Shown here: positions 7,901-15,983 of the stretch, piece after piece
How positions within the stretch are numbered: the stretch's first letter is position 1
How the letters are laid out: the number at the start of each line of letters is the position of its first letter
NCBI GenBank assembly: GCA_015075405.1
Contig: JABTUK010000006.1
Coordinates: 62,001-126,000, forward strand
Source: Anaerolineales bacterium
GTDB lineage: Bacteria > Chloroflexota > Anaerolineae > 4572-78 > J111
Direction: 5' to 3'
DNA: 64,000 nucleotides
Position numbers and translations under genes: made by a program
Notes under the pieces: model-generated
Seen by the model: the letters and a program-made list of their open reading frames with translations, nothing else
What the model was told of the DNA's origin: nothing
Databases searched by the model: none

Positions 7901-8920
7901 ATGAAACGTTACAAGACCATTTTTATCACCGAGCGGGGCCTGCGCCACCAGCAGGCAGCGTTGAACGCCGCTCCGCCTGAATTGGAGATTACCATGCTGC
8001 GCCAGCCGGACAGGGCCAGCTTATTACCCCATCTGGCAGACGCCGAATACCTTATCTCCGAGCGAACCGGGACGATTGATCGGGAGATGATTCAGGCTGC
8101 GCCTCAGCTCAAATTGATCCAGCGGCTGGGGTCGCTGACCTACGATATTGATACGAGCGCGGCCAAAGCCGCCGGGGTGGCCGTGTGTTACTGGCCCGTG
8201 GGGACGGTGATCCGGGTGGCCGAACACCTGGTGATGCAAATGTTGGCCTTGAGCAAAAAACTGCGCGAGAGCGAAGCCATCGCCCTGGCCGCCAGCACCG
8301 AATGGGGCCTCAGCCGGCGTAGCGATGAAGATACCTTTGCCTACAACTGGTCCAACCGCCAGAACGTTGAAGGGTTATGGCAGCGCACCATTGGCATTAT
8401 GGGCTTTGGCGAAATTGGGACTGAACTGGCCCGGCGGCTCAAGGGCTGGGGCTGCACCGTACTCTACAACAAGCGCCGCCGGCTGCCGCTCGAGGTTGAG
8501 CAGGAACTTGGGCTAACCTATGTAGATAGTGACACCCTCTTTAGCCAGAGCGATTACATTGCCAACTTATTGCCTTATTTCAAAGAGACAGATTTATTGA
8601 TCGATGCCGCTTTTATCGCCAAGATGAAGGATGGCGCAGCCCTGGTCAGTTGCGGCGCCGGTGGTGTGATTGATGAGGCGGCCCTGGCAGCGGCGGTGCA
8701 ATCAGGTAAATTAAACGGCGCGGCCCTGGATACGTTTGAGTGGGAGCCAATCAAAGCCGACAACCCGCTGATTGGCCTGGCTAAACAGGGTTACAATGTG
8801 CTGCTCACGCCCCATATTGCCGCCGGAGCGACGGCGGCTGCCGCCGAGGAACGCCTGGGCGATTTTGCCAATCTGCTGAGCCATATTCAAGGCCAACCCC
8901 TAAAATATCAGGTGGTCTAA
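7901..8920 (+). CDS. D-isomer-specific 2-hydroxyacid dehydrogenase homologue lacking the catalytic Arg
   Basis: 339 residues with SerA-family architecture. There is a Rossmann motif GFGEIG (168-173), a conserved end motif LTPHIAAGA (catalytic His about 305) and DTFEWEP (Glu about 282). The normal N-x-x-R-G-G segment that supplies the substrate-binding catalytic Arg reads SCGAGG (250-255), so Arg is replaced by Ala. Family members reduce or oxidise 2-ketoacids with NAD(P) in the cytosol. This one may be altered in chemistry or act as a binding or regulatory protein. SD-like AGGGG precedes ATG 7901. A PHP-domain gene follows after eight bases, so the two are probably co-translated. Confidence 0.85.
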   Translation: MKRYKTIFITERGLRHQQAALNAAPPELEITMLRQPDRASLLPHLADAEYLISERTGTIDREMIQAAPQLKLIQRLGSLTYDIDTSAAKAAGVAVCYWPVGTVIRVAEHLVMQMLALSKKLRESEAIALAASTEWGLSRRSDEDTFAYNWSNRQNVEGLWQRTIGIMGFGEIGTELARRLKGWGCTVLYNKRRRLPLEVEQELGLTYVDSDTLFSQSDYIANLLPYFKETDLLIDAAFIAKMKDGAALVSCGAGGVIDEAALAAAVQSGKLNGAALDTFEWEPIKADNPLIGLAKQGYNVLLTPHIAAGATAAAAEERLGDFANLLSHIQGQPLKYQVV

Positions 8921-8928
8921 GCGCCTCT

Positions 8929-9990
8929 ATGCCAGAAATCGTCGGAAATTTACACCTTCATACCACCGCTTCGGATGGGACGGGCAGCCACGCTGAAGTG
9001 GCCGCAGCGGCAATTCGGGCGGGTCTTGATTTTATCGTTTATACCGACCACAACATCGCCGTCGAGGGGGTGGAAGGCTGGTGGCGGGACGCTCACGGGC
9101 GCGAAATTCTGCGGCTGATGGGCCAGGAAATCAACGACATGCAGCTTGTGCCGGAATACAACCATCTGTTGTGTCACTTTGTGGCCGATGACCTGAATAA
9201 CCTGGCCGCCGACCCGCAGCAGTTGATTGACGCCATCCACGCCCGCGGCGGCCTGACTTTTTTGGCTCATCCCCTGGAACGGCCCGGCATGGGCGCAGCC
9301 CAGGAAATGTATCCCTGGCTCAGTTGGGATATCTCCGGCTATACCGGCATTGAACTTTGGAACACCATGACCGATGTCAAGTGGCAGTTGCGCTCCAAGC
9401 TGCGGGCGGTTATTGGCGCCTATCTGCCGTATCTGGTCTTGACCGCCCCTTTCCCCGAAGTGCTGGCCAAATGGGATGAACTGCTGGCGACAGGCCAGAA
9501 GGTAGTGGTGATTGGCAACTCCGATGCCCATGCCATGTCCTTTAGCCTGGGGCCGCTCCGCCGGAAGATTTACTCCTATGAATTTCTATTCCGCACCGTC
9601 AATACCCACCTGCTGCTGGCTGAACCCCTGGCCCATGAGGTGAGCCAGGCTCGCCGGCAAATTTTTGAAGCCCTGCAATTGGGCCACTGTTTTGTGAGCA
9701 ACGATTTGGTAGCTTCCTCACGCGGGTTTAGTTTTAGCGGCAGCAGCGGCGACAGGCAGGCCAGCATGGGCGATACCTTGCCGCTGCAAGAGACCGCTAC
9801 GCTGCGCATTGCCAGCCCTCTTCCGGCTCGACTGCGCCTGCTGCATCAGGGGCGGGTGGTGGCTGAAACAACAGACCGGGAGTTAACCTGGCAAACCGCC
9901 GAGCGGGGTGTGTATCGCGTTGAGGCTTATCGCTATTACTGGGGTTGGCAGCGAGGCTGGGTTTTTACCAATCCCATCTATGTGGAATGA
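8929..9990 (+). CDS. PHP-domain metal-dependent phosphoesterase family protein
   Basis: 353 residues. The N terminus has NLHLHTTASDGTGSHAEV, the first PHP metal motif (HxH), followed by VYTDHN. Later come AHPLERPG and VVIGNSDAH (about residues 195-205), the remaining conserved His/Asp ligands. Members of this family hydrolyse phosphoester or phosphoanhydride bonds using a trinuclear metal site. The last 100 residues look beta-rich. It is the last gene of the import/catabolism cluster, eight bases after the dehydrogenase. The substrate is unknown. Confidence 0.85.
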   Translation: MPEIVGNLHLHTTASDGTGSHAEVAAAAIRAGLDFIVYTDHNIAVEGVEGWWRDAHGREILRLMGQEINDMQLVPEYNHLLCHFVADDLNNLAADPQQLIDAIHARGGLTFLAHPLERPGMGAAQEMYPWLSWDISGYTGIELWNTMTDVKWQLRSKLRAVIGAYLPYLVLTAPFPEVLAKWDELLATGQKVVVIGNSDAHAMSFSLGPLRRKIYSYEFLFRTVNTHLLLAEPLAHEVSQARRQIFEALQLGHCFVSNDLVASSRGFSFSGSSGDRQASMGDTLPLQETATLRIASPLPARLRLLHQGRVVAETTDRELTWQTAERGVYRVEAYRYYWGWQRGWVFTNPIYVE

Positions 9991-10000
9991 AGCAAACGAA

Positions 10001-10182
10001 CAGTAGCCAGTCAATGTCGTTAAGTTAGCAGCAGCCTGAGTAGGGGAGCGAAGCGACCCGTATCGAAGGGTGCTGCTTTGTCAGGAAGTTATCGCCAACC
10101 TGCACCCTTCGATACGCGCTCCACTTCGTTTCGCGCTACTCAGGATGCGGTTGTCTGGCTTAACTTAATGATATTGACTGAC
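10001..10182. repeat. Nested inverted repeat with CAGTCAATGTCGTTAAG arms
   Basis: Arms CAGTCAATGTCGTTAAGTTAG (10009) and CTTAACTTAATGATATTGACTG (10159-10180) enclose a second inverted pair: CTGAGTAGGGGAGCGAAGCG and ATCGAAGGGTG on the left, CACCCTTCGATACGCGCTCC and GCTACTCAG on the right. The same outer arms occur at 49834-49919 around an unrelated core. This fills most of the gap between the PHP gene and the next gene. Confidence 0.85.
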
Positions 10183-10301
10183 ATCTGATGACTATTCCTT
10201 GGGAGTTTACAAACTTTTTACAAATCCCCCATTTTTTAATTACAATTCAACGGTATGCTGTGGTTAATCAAATCAATCAACTCATCACAAGGAGATTAAT
10301 C

Positions 10302-10757
10302 ATGCAAACCAAACGTTGGACGATTGTTTTTAGTGTAGCCGCCCTTCTCTTGACCCTCTTGACCCTGGCTGCGCCGCCGGCCCTGGCCCAGAGCGCGGCG
10401 GGTGAGGGTTTAGGCGGACCGCGCCTGCGCCTTGCCCGCGCTGTCTTTCGGATAGCCGCCAAGGAAATCGGCCTGACCCCCCGCGAACTGCTGCAAGAAA
10501 TGCGCCAGGATGGGGGGCGCAGCATCGCCCAGGTGGCCGAAGATCACGGGGTTGAGCCGCATGCAGTTGTAGAGGCCGTTATGGATAAGGCTTCCGAGAA
10601 ATTGGCCAAACTGGTAGAGAAGGGATGGTTGACTCAAGAGGAAGCTGACGAGAAACTGGCAACCATGCGCGAACGTGTCACCGAGTTCATCAACAAACCC
10701 CTGCCCGCCCGCTTCCAGGGCAACCCCTCTGGGCCGCAGCAGCCGGGTAACGAGTAA
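10302..10757 (+). CDS. Small secreted or periplasmic protein of unknown function
   Basis: I place the start at ATG 10302 because AAGGAG stands 8 bases upstream (10289-10294) and a classical signal peptide follows immediately (MQTKRWTIVF, hydrophobic core, APPALAQS cleavage region). An upstream in-frame ATG at 10188 has no such features. The mature part of about 120 residues is helical and charged, with two short motifs that look like helix-turn elements: LTPRELLQEMRQDGG...AQVAEDHGV and LTQEEADEKLATMRERV. This resembles the small repeats in secreted DUF2680-like proteins. I do not recognise a function. A hairpin terminator follows. Confidence 0.75.
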   Translation: MQTKRWTIVFSVAALLLTLLTLAAPPALAQSAAGEGLGGPRLRLARAVFRIAAKEIGLTPRELLQEMRQDGGRSIAQVAEDHGVEPHAVVEAVMDKASEKLAKLVEKGWLTQEEADEKLATMRERVTEFINKPLPARFQGNPSGPQQPGNE

Positions 10758-10779
10758 CCCGGCCATCCAAAATCTTTCA

Positions 10780-10803
10780 CAGCCGCCTGAATAGAGGCGG
10801 CTG
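10780..10803 (+). terminator. Hairpin terminator CAGCCGCCT / AGGCGGCTG
   Basis: Perfect 9-bp stem with a six-base loop 22 bases after the stop codon of the secreted protein. The following tract (TTAGCATTTCTA) is only weakly T-rich. Confidence 0.65.
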
Positions 10804-10848
10804 TTAGCATTTCTATACGACGGAATTTAAAGCCTCTGGGGATGATAA

Positions 10849-10877
10849 TTGACCTTTTAGGGAGAAAATGTTAGAAT
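10849..10877 (+). promoter_or_regulatory. Sigma-70-type promoter for tRNA-Leu
   Basis: TTGACC (10849-10854), 17-base spacer, TAGAAT (10872-10877). The expected start point lies about 22 bases before the tRNA 5' end. Confidence 0.75.
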
Positions 10878-10905
10878 CTGACCCATCCTTGGATCCTTTG
10901 GTTAT

Positions 10906-10987
10906 GGGGGAGTGTTGGAACTGGCAGACAAGCATGACTTAGGATCATGTGCCGCAAGGCGTGAGGGTTCAAATCCCTCCTTCCCCA
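10906..10987 (+). tRNA. tRNA-Leu (anticodon UAG)
   Basis: An 82-nt class II tRNA. Acceptor stem GGGGGAG/CTTCCCC with discriminator A, anticodon arm CATGA-CTTAGGA-TCATG giving anticodon TAG, long variable arm (GCC-GCAA-GGC), and T arm GAGGG-TTCAAAT-CCCTC. No CCA is encoded (ACTT follows). It should read CUA and, with wobble, other CUN codons. Confidence 0.96.
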
Positions 10988-11057
10988 CTTTATTTTGCTT
11001 TTCTTTGGCCTCTTTGATAATAGCTAAAACACCTCTCCGGCTCAGCTTTCGCATACT

Positions 11058-11768
11058 TCAACTTACCTCCAACGCATTCAACCGCTCCCGCTTCGCTCGC
11101 CAATCCGGCATGACCCGATTGAGCAGTTCATAAAAGCGCCGGCTGTGGTTGTGCTCCTTCAGGTGGCACAGTTCGTGCATGACCACGTAATCAATGGACT
11201 CTTTGGGCACTTGCATCAGTCGCAGATTGAGCAGAATTTTGCCCTCCGGCGTGCAACTGCCCCAGCGGGTCTCCATCTGGCGAATTTCCAGTTCGGGCTG
11301 CTCAAGCTGAAGAAAGCGCAGTTTGGTCAGGCAGACGTAGAGGCGCTCCCGGAAAACCCGCTCGGCTTGCTGCCGATACCAGTCTATCAGCAGGGTTTTG
11401 ACTCGCTCGGTGTCGCTTTTGTCGCGCACCGTGATAAAAAAGAACCCTCGGCTAAGCTTCACCCCTTCGGCGTCACCCTCGCTGACTTTGAGACGGTATT
11501 GGCGGCCCAGGTAGCGATGGGTCTCGCCGCTGACGTATTGGCGAGGCGGGAGCTTAGGCAAGTAACTTTCAAACTGGCGCTGCTGGCGTAAAATCCAGGG
11601 AACTCGCTTTTTGACCTTCTGGCGGATGGTTTCCAGTTCGCTCCCTTCCGGGGCGCGGACGGTCACCCGCAGATCGGGGTGAACTTCAATGGCCAGGGTT
11701 TTGCGGGCGGCAAAGCTGAGCTGGTATTCGATGGTGGTGTCACCATATTGAACGGAATATAATGTCAT
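11058..11768 (-). CDS. YgjP-like (DUF45/M48-type) metallopeptidase
   Basis: Zinc-metallopeptidase-like protein with HELCHLKEHNHSRRFYELL (HExxH plus downstream His) and METRWGSCTPEGKILLNLRL, the conserved segment of YgjP/SprT-like DUF45 proteins. These genes are often found in type I restriction operons next to hsdR, as here. I prefer the ATG at 11768 (MTLYSVQYGD). A longer frame starts at 11840 and overlaps the hsdR stop codon as ATGA, but its extra 24 residues are encoded by a dispersed CCCTCACCC repeat (PHPNPLP peptide). Translation from 11840 would be coupled to hsdR, so the start is unsettled. Confidence 0.85.
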   Translation of the reverse strand: MTLYSVQYGDTTIEYQLSFAARKTLAIEVHPDLRVTVRAPEGSELETIRQKVKKRVPWILRQQRQFESYLPKLPPRQYVSGETHRYLGRQYRLKVSEGDAEGVKLSRGFFFITVRDKSDTERVKTLLIDWYRQQAERVFRERLYVCLTKLRFLQLEQPELEIRQMETRWGSCTPEGKILLNLRLMQVPKESIDYVVMHELCHLKEHNHSRRFYELLNRVMPDWRAKRERLNALEVS

Positions 11769-11782
11769 AGGTGTAATGTTGG

Positions 11783-11830
11783 CCCTCACCCCGAGCCCCT
11801 CTCCCCCTGGGAGAGGGTTAGGGTGAGGGC
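11783..11830. repeat. CCCTCACCC...GGGTGAGGG palindromic repeat, copy 1
   Basis: GCCCTCACCCCGAGCCCCTC ... GAGAGGGTTAGGGTGAGGGC folds on itself. It lies between hsdR and the preferred YgjP start. Copies also lie at 14343-14427, 19654-19740 and 28446-28531. When translated this widespread element gives PHPNPLPxGEG peptides. Confidence 0.9.
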
Positions 11831-11836
11831 TGAGAG

Positions 11837-14800
11837 TCATAATTGATCCCGCTGCCGGGCGACTTCAATCACGCTGTCCAGGATTAAATCAATGTCGCCG
11901 TAGGTCATCGGCACTTCGTAGTGGTCTTTGAGACTGACCAGGTAATCCTCCATCTCTCGCTTCATTTGGTTTTGCGTATCTAAATTATTCACCCAGTCGC
12001 GCACTTTTTTGCGCTCGATGATCTCCTCCAATTTGATAGCCAGATCGGCCATCAACTCTTCCATATTCACGCCGGAACTTTGTGGGCTATATTGGCCCAG
12101 TGGCTCGCGGATGACGCCAAAGTAGGCCGGAGCGTGCTTGTAGCGGCGCAGTTTTTGGGGCGTGGTTTCGTCCTGGCCGGTGCGCATCTCGTCGCGGGTT
12201 TGTTCCATCTGTTTGAGGTATTCCAGTTCGCTCAGGCGGCCGGCTTTGTAGGCTTCGATGGTCTCGTCAATCATGCGCGAGAATTTCTTGTAAAAGGCCG
12301 GGTCTTGCTCCATCTTTTCGGCGGCGGTCTTTTTGATGCGGTTGGCGATGGTATCGGCTTTGGCCGCCAGCCCCTCGATGCGGGCCACCTCCGCGTCGAA
12401 TTTTTCGGCGTCGAAGATGTTGACCAGCTCAGTGATCGGCTTGACCTCCGACGACTTGATGTGGCTGTCCATCAGCTTGCGCACCTTTTGCTCGTAATCC
12501 TTGTAGTCAATGGTCTCGGCGTATCGCTGCCGCACCGAGGCGCGCAGGTTGTGGAAAAAGCGCAGATCGGCTTTGTAGGCGTTGATCTGCGGCTCCGGCG
12601 TCTCTTCAAAGAAAGCGACGGTGCTCAGAGCCACTTTCAGGCTGCTGGCAAAGGCGGTCAGCGCCTCGTAAAATTCCTGGCGCTTGTCCTCCGGCTCCAA
12701 AAAGCGTTCCAGGGCCTCGACATCCTTTTTGTTGGGCACGGTCTTGAACACGGCCCACAGCTCCGAGTGGCGTTGAGGCAGCTTCTTGATTTCTTCGCTC
12801 ACATCGGTGAACGTGCCCAGCACATCTTCGGCATCGAAGGCTTCCAGGGCGTTGTAAGTGTCCATGGCCTCATTCAGCTCGCCCAGCACGCCCCGGTAAT
12901 CCACAATGTAGCCGAACTCTTTACCCTCAAACAGCCGGTTGACCCGGGCGATGGCCTGGAGCAGGCCGTGCTCCTTGAGCGGCTTGTCCAGGTAGAGCAC
13001 GGTGTTGCGCGGTTCGTCAAAGCCGGTCAGCAGCTTGTCCACCACAATCAGGATTTCGACCCCTTCCGGGCTGGAAAAGTCGGCTTTGATGGCCCGGTTG
13101 TACTCGTCTTCGCTTTTGTAGCGTTCCATCATCCGCTTCCAAAAGGCTTCCAGTTCGGGGTCGCGGCTGTTGTCCACCTCGTCGTTGCCCTCGCGGGTAT
13201 CGGGGGCAGAGATGATGACTTCGGACGTGACCTCGCCAAATTCGTCCAAGAACTGCTTGTACTTGAGGGCGATGCGCTTGTTGGGCGCGGCCAGTTGGGC
13301 CTTGAAGCCGCTGCCCTGGAAGTTCTGGACGTAATGCTCGGTGAGGTCGTAGGCGATAAGCTTGAGCCGCTGCTCGGTTTTGTTGACCTCCTCACTGCGG
13401 CTGAATTTGCGTTTCAGGTCGGCCTTCTGCTCCTCGGTCAGATGCTTGGTGACCCGCTCAAACCACTTGTCAATCCCGTCCTGGTCTACTTCCTGCTCGA
13501 CCAGCCGGCCTTCGTACAGCAGGGGGACAACGGCCTGATCTTCGACCGCCTTGCGCATGCTGTATTTGTGGATGAAGTCGCCAAACTTTTGGGCCGTAGT
13601 TTTGTCCTTTTTGAGCAGGGGCGTGCCGGTGAAGCCGAGGTAGCAGGCTTTTTTGAAGACCTGGCGCATCTTGGCGTGGATGGTCCCGTACTGGCTGCGG
13701 TGGCCTTCGTCCACCAGGACAAAGATGTTGGGGTTGTGGTCGCGCACCTTTTCTTTGGCCGCCGCCTCGAATTTGTTGATGACGGTGGTGATAATATCCA
13801 CCTTGCCGCTCTGCACCAGCTCGATCAGGTGGCGGCCCGACCCGGCCTTTTCCGCCTTTTTGCCGCAGGCGTTGAAGGTTTTCCAGATCTGGTCGTCCAG
13901 GTCAATCCGGTCCGTCACCAGCACGATGCGCGGATTGGGCACGTTCGGATGCAGGGCCAGGGCCTTGGCCAGCATGACCATCGTCAGCGATTTGCCGCTG
14001 CCGGTGGTGTGCCAGATGACCCCGCCGGTGCGCTGGCCCTGGTGGTTGAGGTGGGCCACCTGGTCGAGTGTGGCCTTGATGGCAAAATACTGCTGGTAGC
14101 GGGCGATTTTTTTGATGCCCTTATCGTAGACGATGAATTGGTAGATCAGTTCCAGCAGCCGTTCGGGCCGGAGCAGGCTGTAGAGGGTCCGGTCCTGGGC
14201 TGTCGGCAGCCGCTCCCCTTCGGCTTCGAGGCTGTCGAAATAGCGGCGAATGGCGGCGGCTTCGTCGCGGTGGTTGTAAAGGTGGTCCTTTTCGGCGGGG
14301 GTCAGCCGGATGTTGATGAGGCGCTGGACGGCGGCTTCGAGGCCCTCACCCGGCCCTCCCCCAACCCCTCCCAGGGGGAGGGGAGTCACTGTCCCCTCTC
14401 CCTTTGGGAGAGGGTTAGGGTGAGGGCCGGGTTCTTCCTTCCACACCGCCCAAAACTTTTTGGGGGTGAAAGTGGTGGCGTACAGGGCGTCATTTTTGCT
14501 CACCCCCAGCAGGAGTTGGGAATAAATAAAGAAGTTGGGGATTTCGTCGTCTTTCTGGTTGCGGATCATCTGGCTGATGGCTTCGGTCACGGCTTTATCG
14601 CCGTGCTTGTCGAGGTCGGGCCGCTTGCACTCGATGACCACCAGGGGAATGCCGTTGACAAAGAGGACGATGTCGGGCCGGCGCGTCTCTTTGCTCAGCC
14701 GCTTCTCGACCGGAAATTCGTCGCTGAGGTGGTAATGGTTGTTTTCGGGGCGCCCCCAGTCAATGTAGCGCAGGCTGTAGCTTTTGGTATCGCCGGCGAT

Positions 14801-15130
14801 GGTCTGGCGCAGGCTGACGCCCAGGGTGAGCAGTTCGTAAATCCGCTCGTTGGTGCTGACCAGGCCATCATAGGGTTCGTTCTTGAGAGTTTGGATGGCC
14901 TGCTTGAGATTGGCCTCGGAGAAGGGGTAGCGGTTGCCTTTGTACTCGATCCAGTTGAGCACCCGTAGTCGCTCTTCCAGAATATCTTCCAGAATAACGT
15001 TGCTCAACTTCCCGCCCCGATGAGCTAGCGCTTCCGCTGGGGTCAGGTAACGATAACCCATCGCCTTGAGCAGTTGCAGGGCCGGAATTTGGGAGATCAG
15101 TTCTTCTTTGAAGGCGAGATACTGGTGCAT
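11837..15130 (-). CDS. hsdR: Type I restriction enzyme R subunit
   Basis: 1097 residues: ATP-dependent DNA translocase and endonuclease of a type I R-M complex. The nuclease core is RPDIVLFVNGIPLVVIECK (Asp153, Glu167, Lys169). SF2 helicase motifs are HTTGSGKS (374-381, motif I), DEGHRSQYG (474, motif II), GFTGTPLL (motif III) and IARVNRLFEG (motif VI). Residues about 234-263 (GPHPNPLPKGEG...) are an in-frame copy of a dispersed palindromic repeat placed between nuclease and motor domains. SD AAAGGAA before the ATG. It acts with the upstream HsdM and HsdS. HsdS is disrupted, so cleavage activity is doubtful at present. Confidence 0.96.
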   Translation of the reverse strand: MHQYLAFKEELISQIPALQLLKAMGYRYLTPAEALAHRGGKLSNVILEDILEERLRVLNWIEYKGNRYPFSEANLKQAIQTLKNEPYDGLVSTNERIYELLTLGVSLRQTIAGDTKSYSLRYIDWGRPENNHYHLSDEFPVEKRLSKETRRPDIVLFVNGIPLVVIECKRPDLDKHGDKAVTEAISQMIRNQKDDEIPNFFIYSQLLLGVSKNDALYATTFTPKKFWAVWKEEPGPHPNPLPKGEGTVTPLPLGGVGGGPGEGLEAAVQRLINIRLTPAEKDHLYNHRDEAAAIRRYFDSLEAEGERLPTAQDRTLYSLLRPERLLELIYQFIVYDKGIKKIARYQQYFAIKATLDQVAHLNHQGQRTGGVIWHTTGSGKSLTMVMLAKALALHPNVPNPRIVLVTDRIDLDDQIWKTFNACGKKAEKAGSGRHLIELVQSGKVDIITTVINKFEAAAKEKVRDHNPNIFVLVDEGHRSQYGTIHAKMRQVFKKACYLGFTGTPLLKKDKTTAQKFGDFIHKYSMRKAVEDQAVVPLLYEGRLVEQEVDQDGIDKWFERVTKHLTEEQKADLKRKFSRSEEVNKTEQRLKLIAYDLTEHYVQNFQGSGFKAQLAAPNKRIALKYKQFLDEFGEVTSEVIISAPDTREGNDEVDNSRDPELEAFWKRMMERYKSEDEYNRAIKADFSSPEGVEILIVVDKLLTGFDEPRNTVLYLDKPLKEHGLLQAIARVNRLFEGKEFGYIVDYRGVLGELNEAMDTYNALEAFDAEDVLGTFTDVSEEIKKLPQRHSELWAVFKTVPNKKDVEALERFLEPEDKRQEFYEALTAFASSLKVALSTVAFFEETPEPQINAYKADLRFFHNLRASVRQRYAETIDYKDYEQKVRKLMDSHIKSSEVKPITELVNIFDAEKFDAEVARIEGLAAKADTIANRIKKTAAEKMEQDPAFYKKFSRMIDETIEAYKAGRLSELEYLKQMEQTRDEMRTGQDETTPQKLRRYKHAPAYFGVIREPLGQYSPQSSGVNMEELMADLAIKLEEIIERKKVRDWVNNLDTQNQMKREMEDYLVSLKDHYEVPMTYGDIDLILDSVIEVARQRDQL
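14343..14427. repeat. CCCTCACCC palindromic repeat, copy 2, inside hsdR
   Basis: A pair of GGAGGGG/CCCCTCCC and GGGAGAGGG/CCCTCTCCC hairpins bounded by CCCTCACCC and GGGTGAGGG, in frame within hsdR. It encodes about 30 Gly/Pro-rich residues at the linker between nuclease and helicase domains. Confidence 0.92.
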
Positions 15131-15165
15131 AATCCGGTTCCTTTCGTTGCCGACCTTAAAATTGG

Positions 15166-15194
15166 TTGACTTAGCCGCAGGATTATTTTATAAT
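15166..15194 (+). promoter_or_regulatory. Near-consensus sigma-70 promoter
   Basis: TTGACT (15166-15171), exact 17-base spacer, TATAAT (15189-15194). It points to the small gene starting at 15222 and stands back to back with hsdR. Confidence 0.8.
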
Positions 15195-15221
15195 GATTAA
15201 TGCTCATGTGAGGGATTTGAT

Positions 15222-15536
15222 ATGATACCCAAATCACCCTATATAACTACCCATATTCAAGTCAACAGTAGCCGGGATGAAACTTTGGCCGCCGGTTTGT
15301 ATACGGGCTTTGCCGGCAACAACGTCCACCAGATTCGCCTCACTCAGTTCCGCTACACCGCTCCCAGTAAAAAGAGTCTACTTGAGCAAGTGGGCCAAAC
15401 CTTTGGCCAAAGCCTGAAGCGCGATTTACCTGCTGCTCACCAGGCTCTCATGGACCAGGGCGAAATGCAATCGCCGGAAGATTTGGATTTAGCGGCCCGG
15501 ATGCGGGAAGTCCAGGCTAAAAGCTTAACCGGCTGA
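15222..15536 (+). CDS. Small protein of unknown function in the restriction island
   Basis: 104 residues, soluble, mixed charge. N terminus MIPKSPYITTHIQVNSSRDE, centre rich in basic and aromatic residues, C-terminal helix-like acidic end (PEDLDLAARMREVQAK). I do not recognise the family. It has a near-consensus promoter 28 bases upstream and GAGG as SD before ATG 15222, so it is probably expressed. It is the only + strand gene in the island and its 3' end overlaps the PemK-like gene by 12 bases in convergent orientation. A regulatory or anti-restriction role is possible but unsupported. Confidence 0.65.
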   Translation: MIPKSPYITTHIQVNSSRDETLAAGLYTGFAGNNVHQIRLTQFRYTAPSKKSLLEQVGQTFGQSLKRDLPAAHQALMDQGEMQSPEDLDLAARMREVQAKSLTG

Positions 15537-15959
15537 TTTGTCATCAACAAGATAGTTAACCCCAAGCACACGCAGTAATGGCTCATAAATTTGAGCCATT
15601 ATTTTTTTGTCCAAATGAGTTAAGTAATATTGGTCAGGCAAGCCGGGTTGGGTCGGCACGCAATAAACCTGGTCAACTTTGACAATCGAGTCTTTATCAA
15701 GTTGGGGGCAGTCACTCTTTTTAATCAAGACGTGAAATCGGTAGCCGGGCTGATGATGCTCCGCCCCAGAAAGAGGAATGATGAGCACCGTCCCCCTAAG
15801 TGTCACTTTGGTATCACTGACCACAACGGCCAGGTGCGGCTCGGCCATAGTGTGCTGTTGAGCGCGAGGTGTGCCAAAGTCATACCAGTAAACATCGCCC
15901 CAGGCCGGGTAACGACTAAAGGTGAAACTGCTCAACTTGATGTGCGCCGGAAAAGGCAT
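15525..15959 (-). CDS. PemK/MazF-like endoribonuclease toxin
   Basis: 144 residues. GDVYWYDFG near residue 15, then PHLAVVVSD, GTVLIIPLS and KDSIVKVDQVYCVP follow the core pattern of PemK/MazF proteins (GDVxWVDF...RPxVVVS...PLT...SxVxxDQ). Such proteins form dimers that cleave mRNA. No antitoxin-like gene precedes it. Instead a ClpP-fold protease gene lies 24 bases upstream on the same strand, so the two may be co-transcribed. It is longer than typical MazF (about 110 residues), with a C-terminal extension. SD AAAGG lies 10 bases before the ATG. Confidence 0.75.
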   Translation of the reverse strand: MPFPAHIKLSSFTFSRYPAWGDVYWYDFGTPRAQQHTMAEPHLAVVVSDTKVTLRGTVLIIPLSGAEHHQPGYRFHVLIKKSDCPQLDKDSIVKVDQVYCVPTQPGLPDQYYLTHLDKKIMAQIYEPLLRVLGVNYLVDDKSAG

Positions 15960-15983
15960 GGGATGGGACCTTTCTCTGACCGC

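Noticed and set aside
10188..10301. Upstream start for the small secreted protein
   Set aside because: It would put 38 extra residues before an obvious signal peptide; AAGGAG is placed correctly only for ATG 10302.
12080..14968. A 962-codon open frame on the + strand opposite hsdR
   Set aside because: It mirrors hsdR over its whole length, has low-complexity Gly/Val/Phe/Leu-rich composition typical of antisense frames in GC-rich genes, and shows no family motifs; hsdR has complete catalytic motifs.
15222..15959. Classical antitoxin-toxin operon made of the 104-residue protein and the PemK-like protein
   Set aside because: The genes are convergent on opposite strands; type II pairs are co-directional with the antitoxin usually first. 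A functional link is still possible and is listed as a finding.
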